Positions 16,017 through 22,626 of a DNA stretch of 22,626 nucleotides are shown piece by piece. The stretch's first letter is position 1, and each line of letters starts with the position of its first letter. A program made the translations under genes and the position numbers. The notes beneath the pieces were generated by a model. That model saw only the letters and a program-made list of their open reading frames with translations, did not search any database and was not told where the DNA came from. Source of the stretch: an uncultured Collinsella sp. (lineage in GTDB: Bacteria > Actinomycetota > Coriobacteriia > Coriobacteriales > Coriobacteriaceae); contig URMR01000013.1 of NCBI GenBank assembly GCA_900548935.1, positions 1 through 22,626 of the forward strand, written 5' to 3'.

Positions 16017-16060
16017 GATAAAACCTGCCAAAATAAACCTGTCCCTTTTTGGCAGGTTTC
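16017..16060 (-). repeat. Dispersed 44-bp hairpin repeat, copy A
   Basis: Perfect 13-bp arms AAACCTGCCAAAA (16021-16033) and TTTTGGCAGGTTT (16047-16059) surround a loop containing CCTGTCCC. Read on the minus strand, the 44 bases align without gaps to 20880-20923 plus strand with 36 identical positions, including the shared core AGGGACAGGTTT. It lies between the lgt terminator and the next gene and ends 4 bp before its SD (AAGGA, 16065-16069). It looks like a REP-type element; no transposase is nearby. Confidence 0.7.
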
Positions 16061-16079
16061 TAGAAAGGATCTTTGGACT

Positions 16080-18263
16080 GTGAAGGATTCCGATCTCTCC
16101 ACAACGGCTGCGCGCGACGCTGCCCGCATCGTCTGGTTTAAGCGCTACCCTGCCAAGCAGACGCTCATCGCATTTTTGCTCGCGCTGTTGGCAACCACGG
16201 CGTTTTCCATCGATCCCGCCCCGGTGTCGAGCAACGCAGTCTTGGCGATTGACCCCAAAGCCTCGGGCATGCTGTACGTGTGCTACGAGGTGCTCCTCTC
16301 GTTTGCCGGCCATACCGACGCGGTCATGCTGCTTGCACTTGCCTGCCTGCTCACGCTACCGTTTCGCTACGTGTTCTTTGGCCGTGGCGACACCTGGCGC
16401 CCATCGATCGTTCTGCCGTCGCTGTTCTTCGCCATCTGCATGGTGTTCGGTCGCAGCTACGATCTCACCGACTCGGCCGAGATCGTGCTCGGCGACAAAG
16501 CCCGCATCATCTGCGCCTGGATTGGCGGCGCGGGCTGGATGCTCTTGGCGGTCGTTGCCTTCTACCTTGCCTTTGAGTGTCTAGATTGGCTGAGCTCTCG
16601 GCGCATTCCGTTTTCCGAAGCGCACTTTGGCCGCGTATGGCGTGTGACTCACGCCGTGCTCTCGGCCCATCCCTTTGCCGGGCCCTTCCTGGTGCTTATG
16701 ATCGCCTGGGCGCCCACGCTTATCGCTTCGCTGCCCGGTCTTTTTATGGGAGATACTGGTGCGCAGATTCGCCAGTGGTTTAACTACCCCAACGGCACGA
16801 GTGACTACCTGCGTCTGCTTAATCCCAATGTGTTGCTCAACGGACATCACCCCGTGGTGCACACGGCTATCATCGGTTCGTGCGTCCAGCTGGGGCTTTC
16901 GCTGTTCAACAGCGCCAACGCAGGTCTTGCCATCTACACCTGTGCTCAGTTCGTCATCACGGCCGCCTGCATGGCCTATTCCATTTCGTCGCTGCGCAAA
17001 CTGGGCGTGAGCCTGCCGGTCCGCGGCGTCATCTTGCTGTTCTTTGCGTTTATGCCGATGTTCTCCAACTACGCGGTGCTGCTGACCAAAGATGTACTTT
17101 TTGCCGATGCGTTTTTGGTACTGCTCGTTCAGACCGTCAAGCTCGTGGCATGTGGCCTACCCCGTCGCGATGCCAATGCCGAGCGTGCGGGCGAACAGAA
17201 GCCCGTGCTCTTTGCGCGCCATGACTGGCTGTTGCTCGTGCTGGGTGCCATGGGTTCCACGTTTTTGCGCAATGGCGGCCTGGTCTTTCCGTTGGCGGCC
17301 TGCGTGATTGCGGCGGCGTTTTGCGCCTGGGATGTACATGTCGCTCGTCGTGCGGCTAAGCAGATGGGCACCACGGTCTCATGCGCCACGTCGCGCTTCC
17401 GCTGGGTCGGCGTGCTCGCAGTGCTTGCGCTCTGCCTTGTCTCCAACATGTATTTCACCAAGGTATTTATGCCGGCGCACGATATCACGCCGGGCTCCAA
17501 GCGCGAGATCCTCTCGATTCCGTTTCAACAGACGGCACGCTTCGTCCAAAAGCACGATGGCCTCAACTCGGGCGTCAACCCCACGGTTAAGGAGGACGGC
17601 ACCATCGTGGAAGCTCCCTGCGACGGCTTGGTGACCGATGAGGAGCGCGCTGTGATCGATCGCGTGCTTAAGTACGAGAACCTGGGCCGTCGCTACAACC
17701 CCGACAAGTCGGATGCCGTCAAAAACTGCTTCAATGAGTACGCCTCACAGGAGGACATCAAGGCCTATTTTGAGATGTGGGCCCAGATGTTCAAAAGGGA
17801 CCCCGAGTGCTATATCTCGGCGCTCGTCAATAACTACTACGGGTACTTCTACCCGAGCGCTCGCGATGCGTGGGTCTACAGCACCGCGCGCAGTGCCGAG
17901 ATCATGGCGAAGCCCGATAACCTCAAGTACTTTGACTTCCATCCGGTCGATAGCAAGGTTGTGCGCTGGTGCGACCACCTGATTAACCTGTACCGCGTGG
18001 CGGTGCAGCGCATCCCGTTTATCTCGCTCACCATGAGCTCGGCCACCTATGTGTGGATCATGGTCGTCGTGGTGGTTTACCTGTTGCGCCGCCATTCGTG
18101 GCGCGCGCTGGCCATCTGGATACCGCTGCTGGGCGTGCTCGCCGTGTGCCTGATCGGTCCATGTAACGGCTCGACCTACATGCGCTACCTGTACCCGGTC
18201 ATCGCCTGCATGCCTTTTGCCGTCGGTGCCACGATCACCCGCAGCGACTTCCTCTGGTCCTAA
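16080..18263 (+). CDS. DUF6020-like polytopic membrane protein
   Basis: This 727-residue protein has about 13 hydrophobic segments between residues 27 and 725. A soluble segment of about 150 residues (about 490-640), before the last membrane helices, is probably extracytoplasmic. Motifs typical of DUF6020 and GT-C-like membrane proteins are GDTGAQIRQWFN near residue 223 and GHHPVVHTAIIG near 255, both in loops after membrane segments. FSNYAVLLTKDVLFADAF follows near 330. GT-C enzymes use lipid-linked sugars and keep an acidic residue in the first long loop. Asp224 could be that residue, but family assignment rests on remembered motif style. The GTG start has AAGGA 10 nt upstream. The repeat at 16017-16060 abuts the leader. 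Function remains unproven; a cell-envelope glycosyl transfer role is inference. Confidence 0.75.
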   Translation: MKDSDLSTTAARDAARIVWFKRYPAKQTLIAFLLALLATTAFSIDPAPVSSNAVLAIDPKASGMLYVCYEVLLSFAGHTDAVMLLALACLLTLPFRYVFFGRGDTWRPSIVLPSLFFAICMVFGRSYDLTDSAEIVLGDKARIICAWIGGAGWMLLAVVAFYLAFECLDWLSSRRIPFSEAHFGRVWRVTHAVLSAHPFAGPFLVLMIAWAPTLIASLPGLFMGDTGAQIRQWFNYPNGTSDYLRLLNPNVLLNGHHPVVHTAIIGSCVQLGLSLFNSANAGLAIYTCAQFVITAACMAYSISSLRKLGVSLPVRGVILLFFAFMPMFSNYAVLLTKDVLFADAFLVLLVQTVKLVACGLPRRDANAERAGEQKPVLFARHDWLLLVLGAMGSTFLRNGGLVFPLAACVIAAAFCAWDVHVARRAAKQMGTTVSCATSRFRWVGVLAVLALCLVSNMYFTKVFMPAHDITPGSKREILSIPFQQTARFVQKHDGLNSGVNPTVKEDGTIVEAPCDGLVTDEERAVIDRVLKYENLGRRYNPDKSDAVKNCFNEYASQEDIKAYFEMWAQMFKRDPECYISALVNNYYGYFYPSARDAWVYSTARSAEIMAKPDNLKYFDFHPVDSKVVRWCDHLINLYRVAVQRIPFISLTMSSATYVWIMVVVVVYLLRRHSWRALAIWIPLLGVLAVCLIGPCNGSTYMRYLYPVIACMPFAVGATITRSDFLWS

Positions 18264-18272
18264 CTTGGCGCA

Positions 18273-18298
18273 TTGGGGTCAGGTTACTTTGCACCAAA
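18273..18298. repeat. Possible REP-like sequence
   Basis: TTGGGGTCAGGTTACTTTGC followed by ACCAAA has short complementary ends (TTGG 18273-18276 with CCAA 18294-18297) around GGGTCAGGTT. The layout resembles the GGGACAGGTT core of the repeats at 16017-16060 and 20880-20923 but the stem is weak. It lies 9 bp after the preceding stop codon. The rest of the gap to 18428 shows no gene or clear promoter. Confidence 0.3.
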
Positions 18299-18428
18299 GG
18301 CTTGCATCATCACGACGCCTTCATTTTGGGGTTTATCTTGCAGGCCGGTAGGTATATCATAACGACGTTTGTTTATATTGCCCGAGCATCCACGCTGGGC
18401 TTTAGGTCGAAACCGATAGGAGACACGT

Positions 18429-19235
18429 ATGTCCGGACACTCTAAGTGGGCCACAACCAAGCATCGTAAGGGCGCGCAGGACGCCAAGCGTTCCGCCCTC
18501 TTCTCCAAGCTCAGCCGCAACATCACCGTTGCTGCCCGTCTCGGCGGCGACCCGCTGCCCGAGAACAACGCCAGCCTCGCCGCTGCCGTCGCCAAGGCCA
18601 AGGCTCAGTCCATGCCTAAGGACAAGATCAAGTCCGCTATCGATAAGGCCTTTGGTTCGGGTGCCGACGCCGCCGTCTACGAGAACATTGTGTACGAGGG
18701 CTACGGTCCCGCCGGTGTCGCCGTCTACGTCGACTGCCTGACCGACAACCGCAACCGTACCGCCGCTGATGTCCGTTCCGCCTTCTCCCACGCTGGTGGC
18801 AACCTGGGCACCTCCGGCTCCGTCGCCTTCCAGTTTGAGCGTAAGGGCCAGATCGTCGTCGCCAAGGAGATCCTGGACGAGAACGCCAAGAAGGAGACCA
18901 TGATCGCCAACGGTGCTGCCGGTGACGAGGATGAGTTCATGATGGCCATCGCCGAGGCCGGTGGCGAGGACTACGAGGATGCCGGCGAGGAGTGGATCGT
19001 CTGGACTACTGCCAACGAGGTCATGGCTGTCTCCAAGGCGCTCGAGGAGCAGGGCGTCCAGGTCAAGGGCTCCGAGACCACCATGGTCCCGACCACCCCG
19101 ACCGAGGTCTCCGGCGCCGACGCCAAGAAGGTTCAGCGCCTCATCGACCGTCTTGAGGAGCTCGACGACGTCCAGGATGTTTACAGCACCATGGACATGA
19201 CCGACGAGGTCATCGCTGCCCTCGAGGAGGAGTAG
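18429..19235 (+). CDS. YebC/PmpR-family regulatory protein
   Basis: This 268-residue cytoplasmic protein starts with SGHSKWATTKHRKGAQDAKR, the family's hallmark. It continues with YEGYGPAGVAVYVDCLTDNRNRTA (about 79-102) and the GGNLGTSGSVAFQF segment. YebC-family proteins have been described as transcription factors and, for several members, as ribosome-associated factors that help translation through proline runs. Usual length is about 240-250; the excess comes from an acidic insertion around residues 145-185 (EILDENAKKETM… AGGEDYEDAGEEW) and an EVIAALEEE tail. The SD AGGAG lies at 18417-18421. Codons are strongly C-ending, suggesting high expression. ruvC/ruvA, frequent neighbours in other genomes, are absent. 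Confidence 0.95.
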   Translation: MSGHSKWATTKHRKGAQDAKRSALFSKLSRNITVAARLGGDPLPENNASLAAAVAKAKAQSMPKDKIKSAIDKAFGSGADAAVYENIVYEGYGPAGVAVYVDCLTDNRNRTAADVRSAFSHAGGNLGTSGSVAFQFERKGQIVVAKEILDENAKKETMIANGAAGDEDEFMMAIAEAGGEDYEDAGEEWIVWTTANEVMAVSKALEEQGVQVKGSETTMVPTTPTEVSGADAKKVQRLIDRLEELDDVQDVYSTMDMTDEVIAALEEE

Positions 19236-19240
19236 CGCCC

Positions 19241-19258
19241 GCACGGGTTAAGCCGTGC
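19241..19258 (+). other. Small hairpin after yebC stop
   Basis: GCACGG (19241-19246) and CCGTGC (19253-19258) flank GTTAAG. No T-tract follows; the actual terminator is probably the one at 19305-19346. It may protect the 3' end of the mRNA. Confidence 0.5.
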
Positions 19259-19304
19259 ATATCTGGGCATAATGAAGCGAGCATGCAAGCCTCGTGGAAT
19301 AGAT

Positions 19305-19346
19305 GAGCCGGATCCGCGTGCATGAGGCACCGGACCCGGCTCTTTT
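19305..19346 (+). terminator. Rho-independent terminator after yebC
   Basis: GAGCCGG (19305-19311) pairs with CCGGCTC (19336-19342), with inner CCG/CGG pairs beyond a mismatch, followed by TTTT. It separates the YebC gene from the Asp23 cluster. Its T-tract overlaps the TATAAT at 19346-19351. Confidence 0.75.
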
Positions 19347-19351
19347 ATAAT
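19346..19351 (+). promoter_or_regulatory. Perfect -10 box before amaP
   Basis: TATAAT matches the sigma-70-type -10 consensus exactly, 50 bp before the amaP ATG. No good -35 is visible at 17 bp (TGAGGC at 19323-19328), which lies inside the terminator loop. Promoter use is plausible but unproven. Confidence 0.4.
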
Positions 19352-19401
19352 GATGTGAATCGTTTTGCATTCTGTGGATCAAGATTTGAAGGGAGCGCCG
19401 C

Positions 19402-19947
19402 ATGCGCGTGCTCAAACGAGCCCTGGCGATCGTGTATCTTGCCGCCGCCGTCGTGGCGCTGGGCACGTTAGTCTGCCAGTTTTGGGGACTATATACCTAT
19501 CGCTTTATGCTGCTGATGCGCGATCCGCTGCCGCGCATCGTTGTTACGGCGTGCGGCGGTGTCGTGGCGCTCGGCGTGCTCGTGGGTTTCTTCCGCCTGA
19601 TGTTTGCTCGTCGCGAGCCGTCCTGCGTGCATCCGGCGGGGGAGCGTAATATCGAGGTCACGCTCGCTGCCCTCTCCTCGTGTGCTCGCACTGCGGCAGA
19701 GCGCGACGACCGCGTGATGGTCGAGCATGTCGAGGCGCGCGTGCAGGGCTCCGACGAATCGCGTGTCCGTTTTAAGGTCGACGCCATCGCGCTCGACGAC
19801 CGGGACGTGGCCTCCCTTGTAGCCGCGATGCAGCAACGTATCGAGGAGGCCTGCGACACCATGCTCGGCACGCCGGGCACGACCGCACGCGTTCGTTTTT
19901 TGCCGTCCAAGACTACCGTCCAGACCGTGGAGGTTTCCGGTGAGTGA
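19402..19947 (+). CDS. amaP: Alkaline shock response membrane anchor protein AmaP
   Basis: This 181-residue protein has two N-terminal membrane helices (about 5-29 and 45-68) and a cytoplasmic domain after residue 70. AmaP anchors Asp23 at the membrane in Firmicutes, where the pair forms part of cell-envelope stress homeostasis. The architecture (two helices with a soluble Asp23-like beta/alpha domain and charged positions) and the following DUF2273 and Asp23 genes support the call; no single invariant motif is decisive. The SD AAGGGAG lies at 19388-19394. The next gene's GTG at 19940 overlaps this stop by 8 nt, showing translational coupling. Confidence 0.8.
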   Translation: MRVLKRALAIVYLAAAVVALGTLVCQFWGLYTYRFMLLMRDPLPRIVVTACGGVVALGVLVGFFRLMFARREPSCVHPAGERNIEVTLAALSSCARTAAERDDRVMVEHVEARVQGSDESRVRFKVDAIALDDRDVASLVAAMQQRIEEACDTMLGTPGTTARVRFLPSKTTVQTVEVSGE

Positions 19948-20317
19948 TACCAATCAAGACAAGACCGTCCGCACCCCGCGCCTGACCATCGATCAGAGCG
20001 CTGCGCCGGCAGGCGAGGTCGTCGATCCCAAGGTGGAGGGTACCGAGTCGCATGACGCGGTCGCCGATGATTTTGATGAGGCCATGGGTCTCATCAAGGG
20101 TACGGGGGCAGCCATCTGGAGCTATGCCGTCCGTCATCCCAACACCACGCTCGGAGCCGTCGCGGGTTTTGTGCTCGCTGTGCTGGTGCTCACGCTCGGC
20201 CTGTGGGATACGCTCGTCATCGCATTCTTTGTGCTGATCGGCGCCGTGATTGGCCAGATCCGCGACGGCGAGAACGGAATCGTCAACTTCCTTGGCCGCC
20301 TGTTTAGTGGCCGCTAG
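19940..20317 (+). CDS. DUF2273-family small integral membrane protein
   Basis: This 125-residue protein has an acidic, disordered N-terminus (about 1-65) and two membrane helices (about 70-90 and 91-108), followed by a short basic tail (GRLFSGR). DUF2273 proteins occur next to Asp23/AmaP genes; their biochemical role is unknown. The GTG start lies inside the amaP 3' end, 8 nt before its last base, with GGAGG at 19929-19933 as SD. It likely works in the same membrane complex as its neighbours, by gene context. Confidence 0.8.
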   Translation: MSDTNQDKTVRTPRLTIDQSAAPAGEVVDPKVEGTESHDAVADDFDEAMGLIKGTGAAIWSYAVRHPNTTLGAVAGFVLAVLVLTLGLWDTLVIAFFVLIGAVIGQIRDGENGIVNFLGRLFSGR

Positions 20318-20361
20318 CATGTATTCGACTGTCGCATCCGCGGCAGGCATAAGGAGGAACC

Positions 20362-20883
20362 ATGGCTTTTAACACGAAGGTCGATGTGGCCGATACCGAG
20401 GTCGAGGCAGACGAGACCGTCACCGCCGAGGCCGAGGACGTAACGCTCGAGGACGAGGCGCTCGTCGAGGCCGAGTCCGCCGATGACGCGGACGAGGATG
20501 ATGAGGAAACAGACGAGTCCGAGGACTCGCTGACCTATTCCAACGGTGTGATTGAGAAGATCGTCGCTATGGCCACCCGCGAGGTGCCGCACGTCTTGGG
20601 CATGAAGGGCAACCTCATGCACTTTGTGCAGGAGCAGTTTGGTGCCGAGAATCTGACCAAGGGCGTGACGGTCGAGGTCACCGATGACAACCGCGTGGTC
20701 GTCAACATTTCCGTCATTATCGAGTACGGCGCCTACGCGCCCGCGATTTTCGACGACGTTAAGGCACGCGTGACCGAGCGTCTGGCTGCGATGACCGGCC
20801 TTGAGGTGGCGGGCGTCAACCTGCGCATCGAGGATGTCATCACCCCCGAGGAGTACGAGCACCGCACCAGCCAGCACGAGTAA
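20362..20883 (+). CDS. Asp23/Gls24-family envelope stress protein
   Basis: This 173-residue cytoplasmic protein has the Asp23/Gls24 domain in residues about 58-165: YSNGVIEKIVAMATREVPHV, VTVEVTDDNRVVVNISVIIEYG and LEVAGVNLRIEDV are the typical beginning, middle and end of the fold. Residues 8-57 form a strongly acidic, Glu/Asp-rich extension without aromatic residues, absent from short Asp23 proteins. Asp23 in Staphylococcus is recruited to the membrane by AmaP and linked to cell-wall stress. The SD AAGGAGG lies at 20351-20357. It is the third gene of the cluster, 44 bp after the DUF2273 gene, and is followed by a strong terminator. The dispersed repeat copy B begins at the stop codon. Confidence 0.92.
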   Translation: MAFNTKVDVADTEVEADETVTAEAEDVTLEDEALVEAESADDADEDDEETDESEDSLTYSNGVIEKIVAMATREVPHVLGMKGNLMHFVQEQFGAENLTKGVTVEVTDDNRVVVNISVIIEYGAYAPAIFDDVKARVTERLAAMTGLEVAGVNLRIEDVITPEEYEHRTSQHE

Positions 20884-20923
20884 CCTACCAAATAGGGACA
20901 GGTTTGTTTCGATAGGTTTTACC
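20880..20923 (+). repeat. Dispersed 44-bp hairpin repeat, copy B
   Basis: Aligned with the minus strand of 16017-16060, 36 of 44 positions are identical without gaps. The stem is weaker here: AACCTA (20882-20887) pairs with TAGGTT (20913-20918). The shared core AGGGACAGGTTT is intact. The element includes the TAA stop of the Asp23 gene (20881-20883) and lies 12 bp before the terminator stem. Confidence 0.7.
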
Positions 20924-20935
20924 TGCGAAAACGCT

Positions 20936-20978
20936 AAACGGTCGACCGCGCAAGCAAAAGTGCGGTCGACCGTTTTCT
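20936..20978 (+). terminator. Strong terminator of the Asp23 operon
   Basis: AAACGGTCGACCGC (20936-20949) and GCGGTCGACCGTTT (20962-20975) form a perfect 14-bp stem, extendable by two more pairs, with TTTT at the end. Each arm contains the self-palindrome CGGTCGACCG. The A's before the left arm mean it could serve the minus strand as well. Confidence 0.93.
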
Positions 20979-21090
20979 ATATGCCCCCGATGCAGGCATA
21001 CCGCTCGTCTAACTAAGGGTTGCAATCCCCACGTTCCGCGTTACCCTAATGGGCGCATTGTTTCCAAATTGTTAACGAGGGGTTGCCGTA

Positions 21091-22113
21091 ATGGCCGACG
21101 TGCACGAGACAGAAAGTAAGGCATGGGCAATCGAGGCCGCTGCGGCGGAGGCGGCATCGCGCGCTGCCGAGGAGGTACACCGTCCTCCCGTGGTGCCGAT
21201 GGAGCGCGTGGTTGATCGCACCGATATTGAGCGCGGCGAGCGTGCCGGCCAAAAGCGCAGCCAGGAGCCGGGCTTCCCGCGCTTTTTCGCCGAGCTCAAT
21301 CTGGGCCTGATTCTTACGGCCTTTGCCATCGTTGCGTTTAAAACCCCTAATCACTTTGCTTTTGGCGGCACCTCGGGCGTGTCGGTCATTCTGTCCACGC
21401 TGTTCCCGACCCTGCCCGTCGGCGTCTTTATGTGGATTATCAACGCGGTTCTCGTCGTCTTGGGCTTTATCTTTTTGGAGCGCAAGGCAATCCTGTGGAG
21501 CGTCTTCGCCTCGTTTGCGCTGTCCGCCTATGTTTCGTTTTTTGAGCTCTTTATTCCGACTGATGTTTCGATGACGGGCGATATGTGGCTCGACCTGTGC
21601 TTTGCCGTGATACTGCCGGCGCTCGGCAGCGCCATTGTCTTTGATATTGGCGCCTCGACGGGCGGCACGGACATTCTCGCCATGATCCTCAAGCGCCGCA
21701 CCACGCTCGAGATTGGTCGCGCACTGCTGTTGGTCGATATCGGCATCGTGGCCATCGCGGCCTTTTTGTATGGTCCGCGTGTCGGCCTGTATTGCGTGCT
21801 CGGCCTGTTTGCCAAGACGCTCGTGGTCGACAAGGCCATCGAGAGCATTCACCTTCGTAAGGTCTGCACAGTCATTTGTTCCGAGCCCCTTAAGGTCGAG
21901 GAGTTTATCGTCAAGCATCTCAACCGTACGGCGACCATCAGTCGCGGCTACGGTGCCTTCTCGGGCAAGTGCGTGACGGTGATCATGAGCGTGCTGAGCC
22001 GTCGCGAGGCCGTGCAGCTGCGCCGCTATGCGCGCGAAGTCGATCCGGGTGCCTTTATCACGATTGTCGACAGTTCCGAGATCGTCGGCAAGGGTTTCCG
22101 CGGAACGAACTAA
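21091..22113 (+). CDS. YitT-family (DUF2179) membrane protein
   Basis: This 340-residue inner-membrane protein is of unknown transport or sensing function. Residues 1-65 are an Ala/Glu/Arg-rich, hydrophilic cytoplasmic lead, longer than usual for the family (typical length about 280-300). About five to six membrane segments follow between 68 and 255, with motifs NHFAFGGTSGVSVIL and DIGASTGGTDILAMIL, which carry the YitT-type GGxxG pattern. The C-terminal DUF2179 domain occupies about 258-335 (ATISRGYGAFSGKCVTVIM… VDPGAFITIVDSSEIVGKGF). The start has GAGGGG about 10 nt upstream. Gap 20979-21090 contains TTGCAA/CCTAAT at 21020-21050 as a weak promoter candidate only. Confidence 0.9.
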   Translation: MADVHETESKAWAIEAAAAEAASRAAEEVHRPPVVPMERVVDRTDIERGERAGQKRSQEPGFPRFFAELNLGLILTAFAIVAFKTPNHFAFGGTSGVSVILSTLFPTLPVGVFMWIINAVLVVLGFIFLERKAILWSVFASFALSAYVSFFELFIPTDVSMTGDMWLDLCFAVILPALGSAIVFDIGASTGGTDILAMILKRRTTLEIGRALLLVDIGIVAIAAFLYGPRVGLYCVLGLFAKTLVVDKAIESIHLRKVCTVICSEPLKVEEFIVKHLNRTATISRGYGAFSGKCVTVIMSVLSRREAVQLRRYAREVDPGAFITIVDSSEIVGKGFRGTN

Positions 22114-22263
22114 CGCGGACGCACTCATCAAACAATCGAAAAGCGCCTCGCGCGTTGCAAATACGTCATCTAAGAGTATTTGTCCTCACCTTGGGTGATA
22201 ATGATGACCAAGACATCGTTTGCGATCCAGGTGATTCGCTCTAGATACGAAGGGATGATTTCG
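22114..22263. other. Intergenic region with two small hairpins
   Basis: CAAATAC (22158-22164) and GTATTTG (22176-22182) form a 7-bp inverted repeat; TCACC-TTG-GGTGA (22186-22198) forms a smaller one next to it. GATAAT at 22197-22202 resembles a -10 but lacks a well-spaced -35. I see no gene in this gap. Confidence 0.4.
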
Positions 22264-22626
22264 ATGTTCTGTTCGCAGTGTGGCGCTCCTATGGGCGATA
22301 ACGACAAGTTCTGCGGCGTGTGCGGTGCTCCTAATGCTGGTGCTGCAGCTTCCGCCCCTCAGGGTCAGCCTCAGCCTCAGCAGTTTGTCCCTCAACCTGC
22401 CATGAACGTACCCAAAGGCTGCACGGCTCAGGCGTTTGAGGATATGATCAAGACTCCGGGCGTGCTGCAGCGCGTGTGCCAGATTGCCTTTTTGCCGGCG
22501 CTTATCTGTGCCGTGTCGGTGCTCGTGCTGTTTATTCCCGTTATCGGCGGTATTGCAGCCGCTATCGGCTTTTTGGCCGCTTACGTGGCGAGCGTGTGCG
22601 GTTCGGGCTTTGGCATCGAGTGGGGT
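22264..22626 (+). CDS. Zinc-ribbon membrane protein, 3' end outside window
   Basis: The frame is open from ATG 22264 to the window edge (121 codons). The N-terminus MFCSQCGAPMGDNDKFCGVCG is a double-CxxC zinc ribbon (Cys3, Cys6, Cys17, Cys20), followed by an Ala/Gln/Pro linker (about 24-47), a short soluble stretch and a hydrophobic region (about 72-115) that holds at least one, probably two, membrane helices. Such zinc-ribbon-plus-membrane proteins are common and mostly uncharacterised. The ATG at 22255 is in frame, but AAGGG at 22250-22254 leaves it no spacing, so 22264 (10 nt spacing) is preferred. The C-terminus and function cannot be seen. Confidence 0.85.
   Translation, partial: MFCSQCGAPMGDNDKFCGVCGAPNAGAAASAPQGQPQPQQFVPQPAMNVPKGCTAQAFEDMIKTPGVLQRVCQIAFLPALICAVSVLVLFIPVIGGIAAAIGFLAAYVASVCGSGFGIEWG

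Noticed and set aside
21046..22131. A 361-codon minus-strand frame opposite the YitT-family gene
   Set aside because: Antisense shadow of a gene with clear family motifs on the plus strand; no ribosome-binding site or recognisable domain.

Overview
The window is GC-rich, densely coded bacterial chromosome. Gene content and style suggest a gut member of the Coriobacteriia (Actinobacteriota), most likely Collinsella or a close relative. The grounds are a very large fused 2-hydroxyacyl-CoA dehydratase activase-type protein, a Tat-exported arylsulfotransferase lipoprotein, type III pantothenate kinase, a DUF6020-type membrane protein, and an AmaP/DUF2273/Asp23 cluster in a high-GC genome. The genus is inferred from protein style only; there is no rRNA gene here.

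Layout. 1-762 (-): 5' part of an unrecognised protein that runs off the left edge. 763-968: divergent intergenic region with two short palindromes and a hairpin. 969-6473 (+): TetR-type regulator, then a 1593-residue activase fusion 12 bp downstream, closed by a strong terminator. 6474-6890: a 417-bp gap holding a 127-bp inverted-repeat element. 6891-7850 (+): 3-hydroxyacyl-CoA dehydrogenase. 8033-9766 (+): arylsulfotransferase with twin-arginine signal and lipobox. 9834-10973 (-): DUF389 membrane protein containing an EF-hand-like loop. 11190-12893 (-): OPT-family transporter with its own terminator. 13086-15934 (+): coaX, a deoxycytidylate deaminase-like protein, a NifU C-terminal-domain protein, and lgt. 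16080-18263 (+): DUF6020-like polytopic membrane protein. 18429-19235 (+): YebC/PmpR-family protein. 19402-20883 (+): amaP, a DUF2273 protein and an Asp23 protein. 21091-22113 (+): YitT/DUF2179 membrane protein. 22264 to the edge (+): zinc-ribbon membrane protein, truncated by the window.

Functional links. The tetR-activase pair looks like one transcription unit under autoregulation. The activase and the hydroxyacyl-CoA dehydrogenase both act on CoA thioesters, but no dehydratase subunits are adjacent. Lgt is the enzyme type that would lipidate the arylsulfotransferase lipobox Cys. The three Asp23-cluster genes form a compact cell-envelope stress/homeostasis operon.

The most unusual content is intergenic. 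It comprises a long imperfect cruciform at 6593-6719 and a dispersed 44-bp repeat present twice (16017-16060 inverted, 20880-20923; 36 of 44 positions identical). Further hairpins at 845-879, 7854-7886 and 18273-18298 have a similar layout. I found no CRISPR array, insertion sequence, tRNA, rRNA or replication origin.
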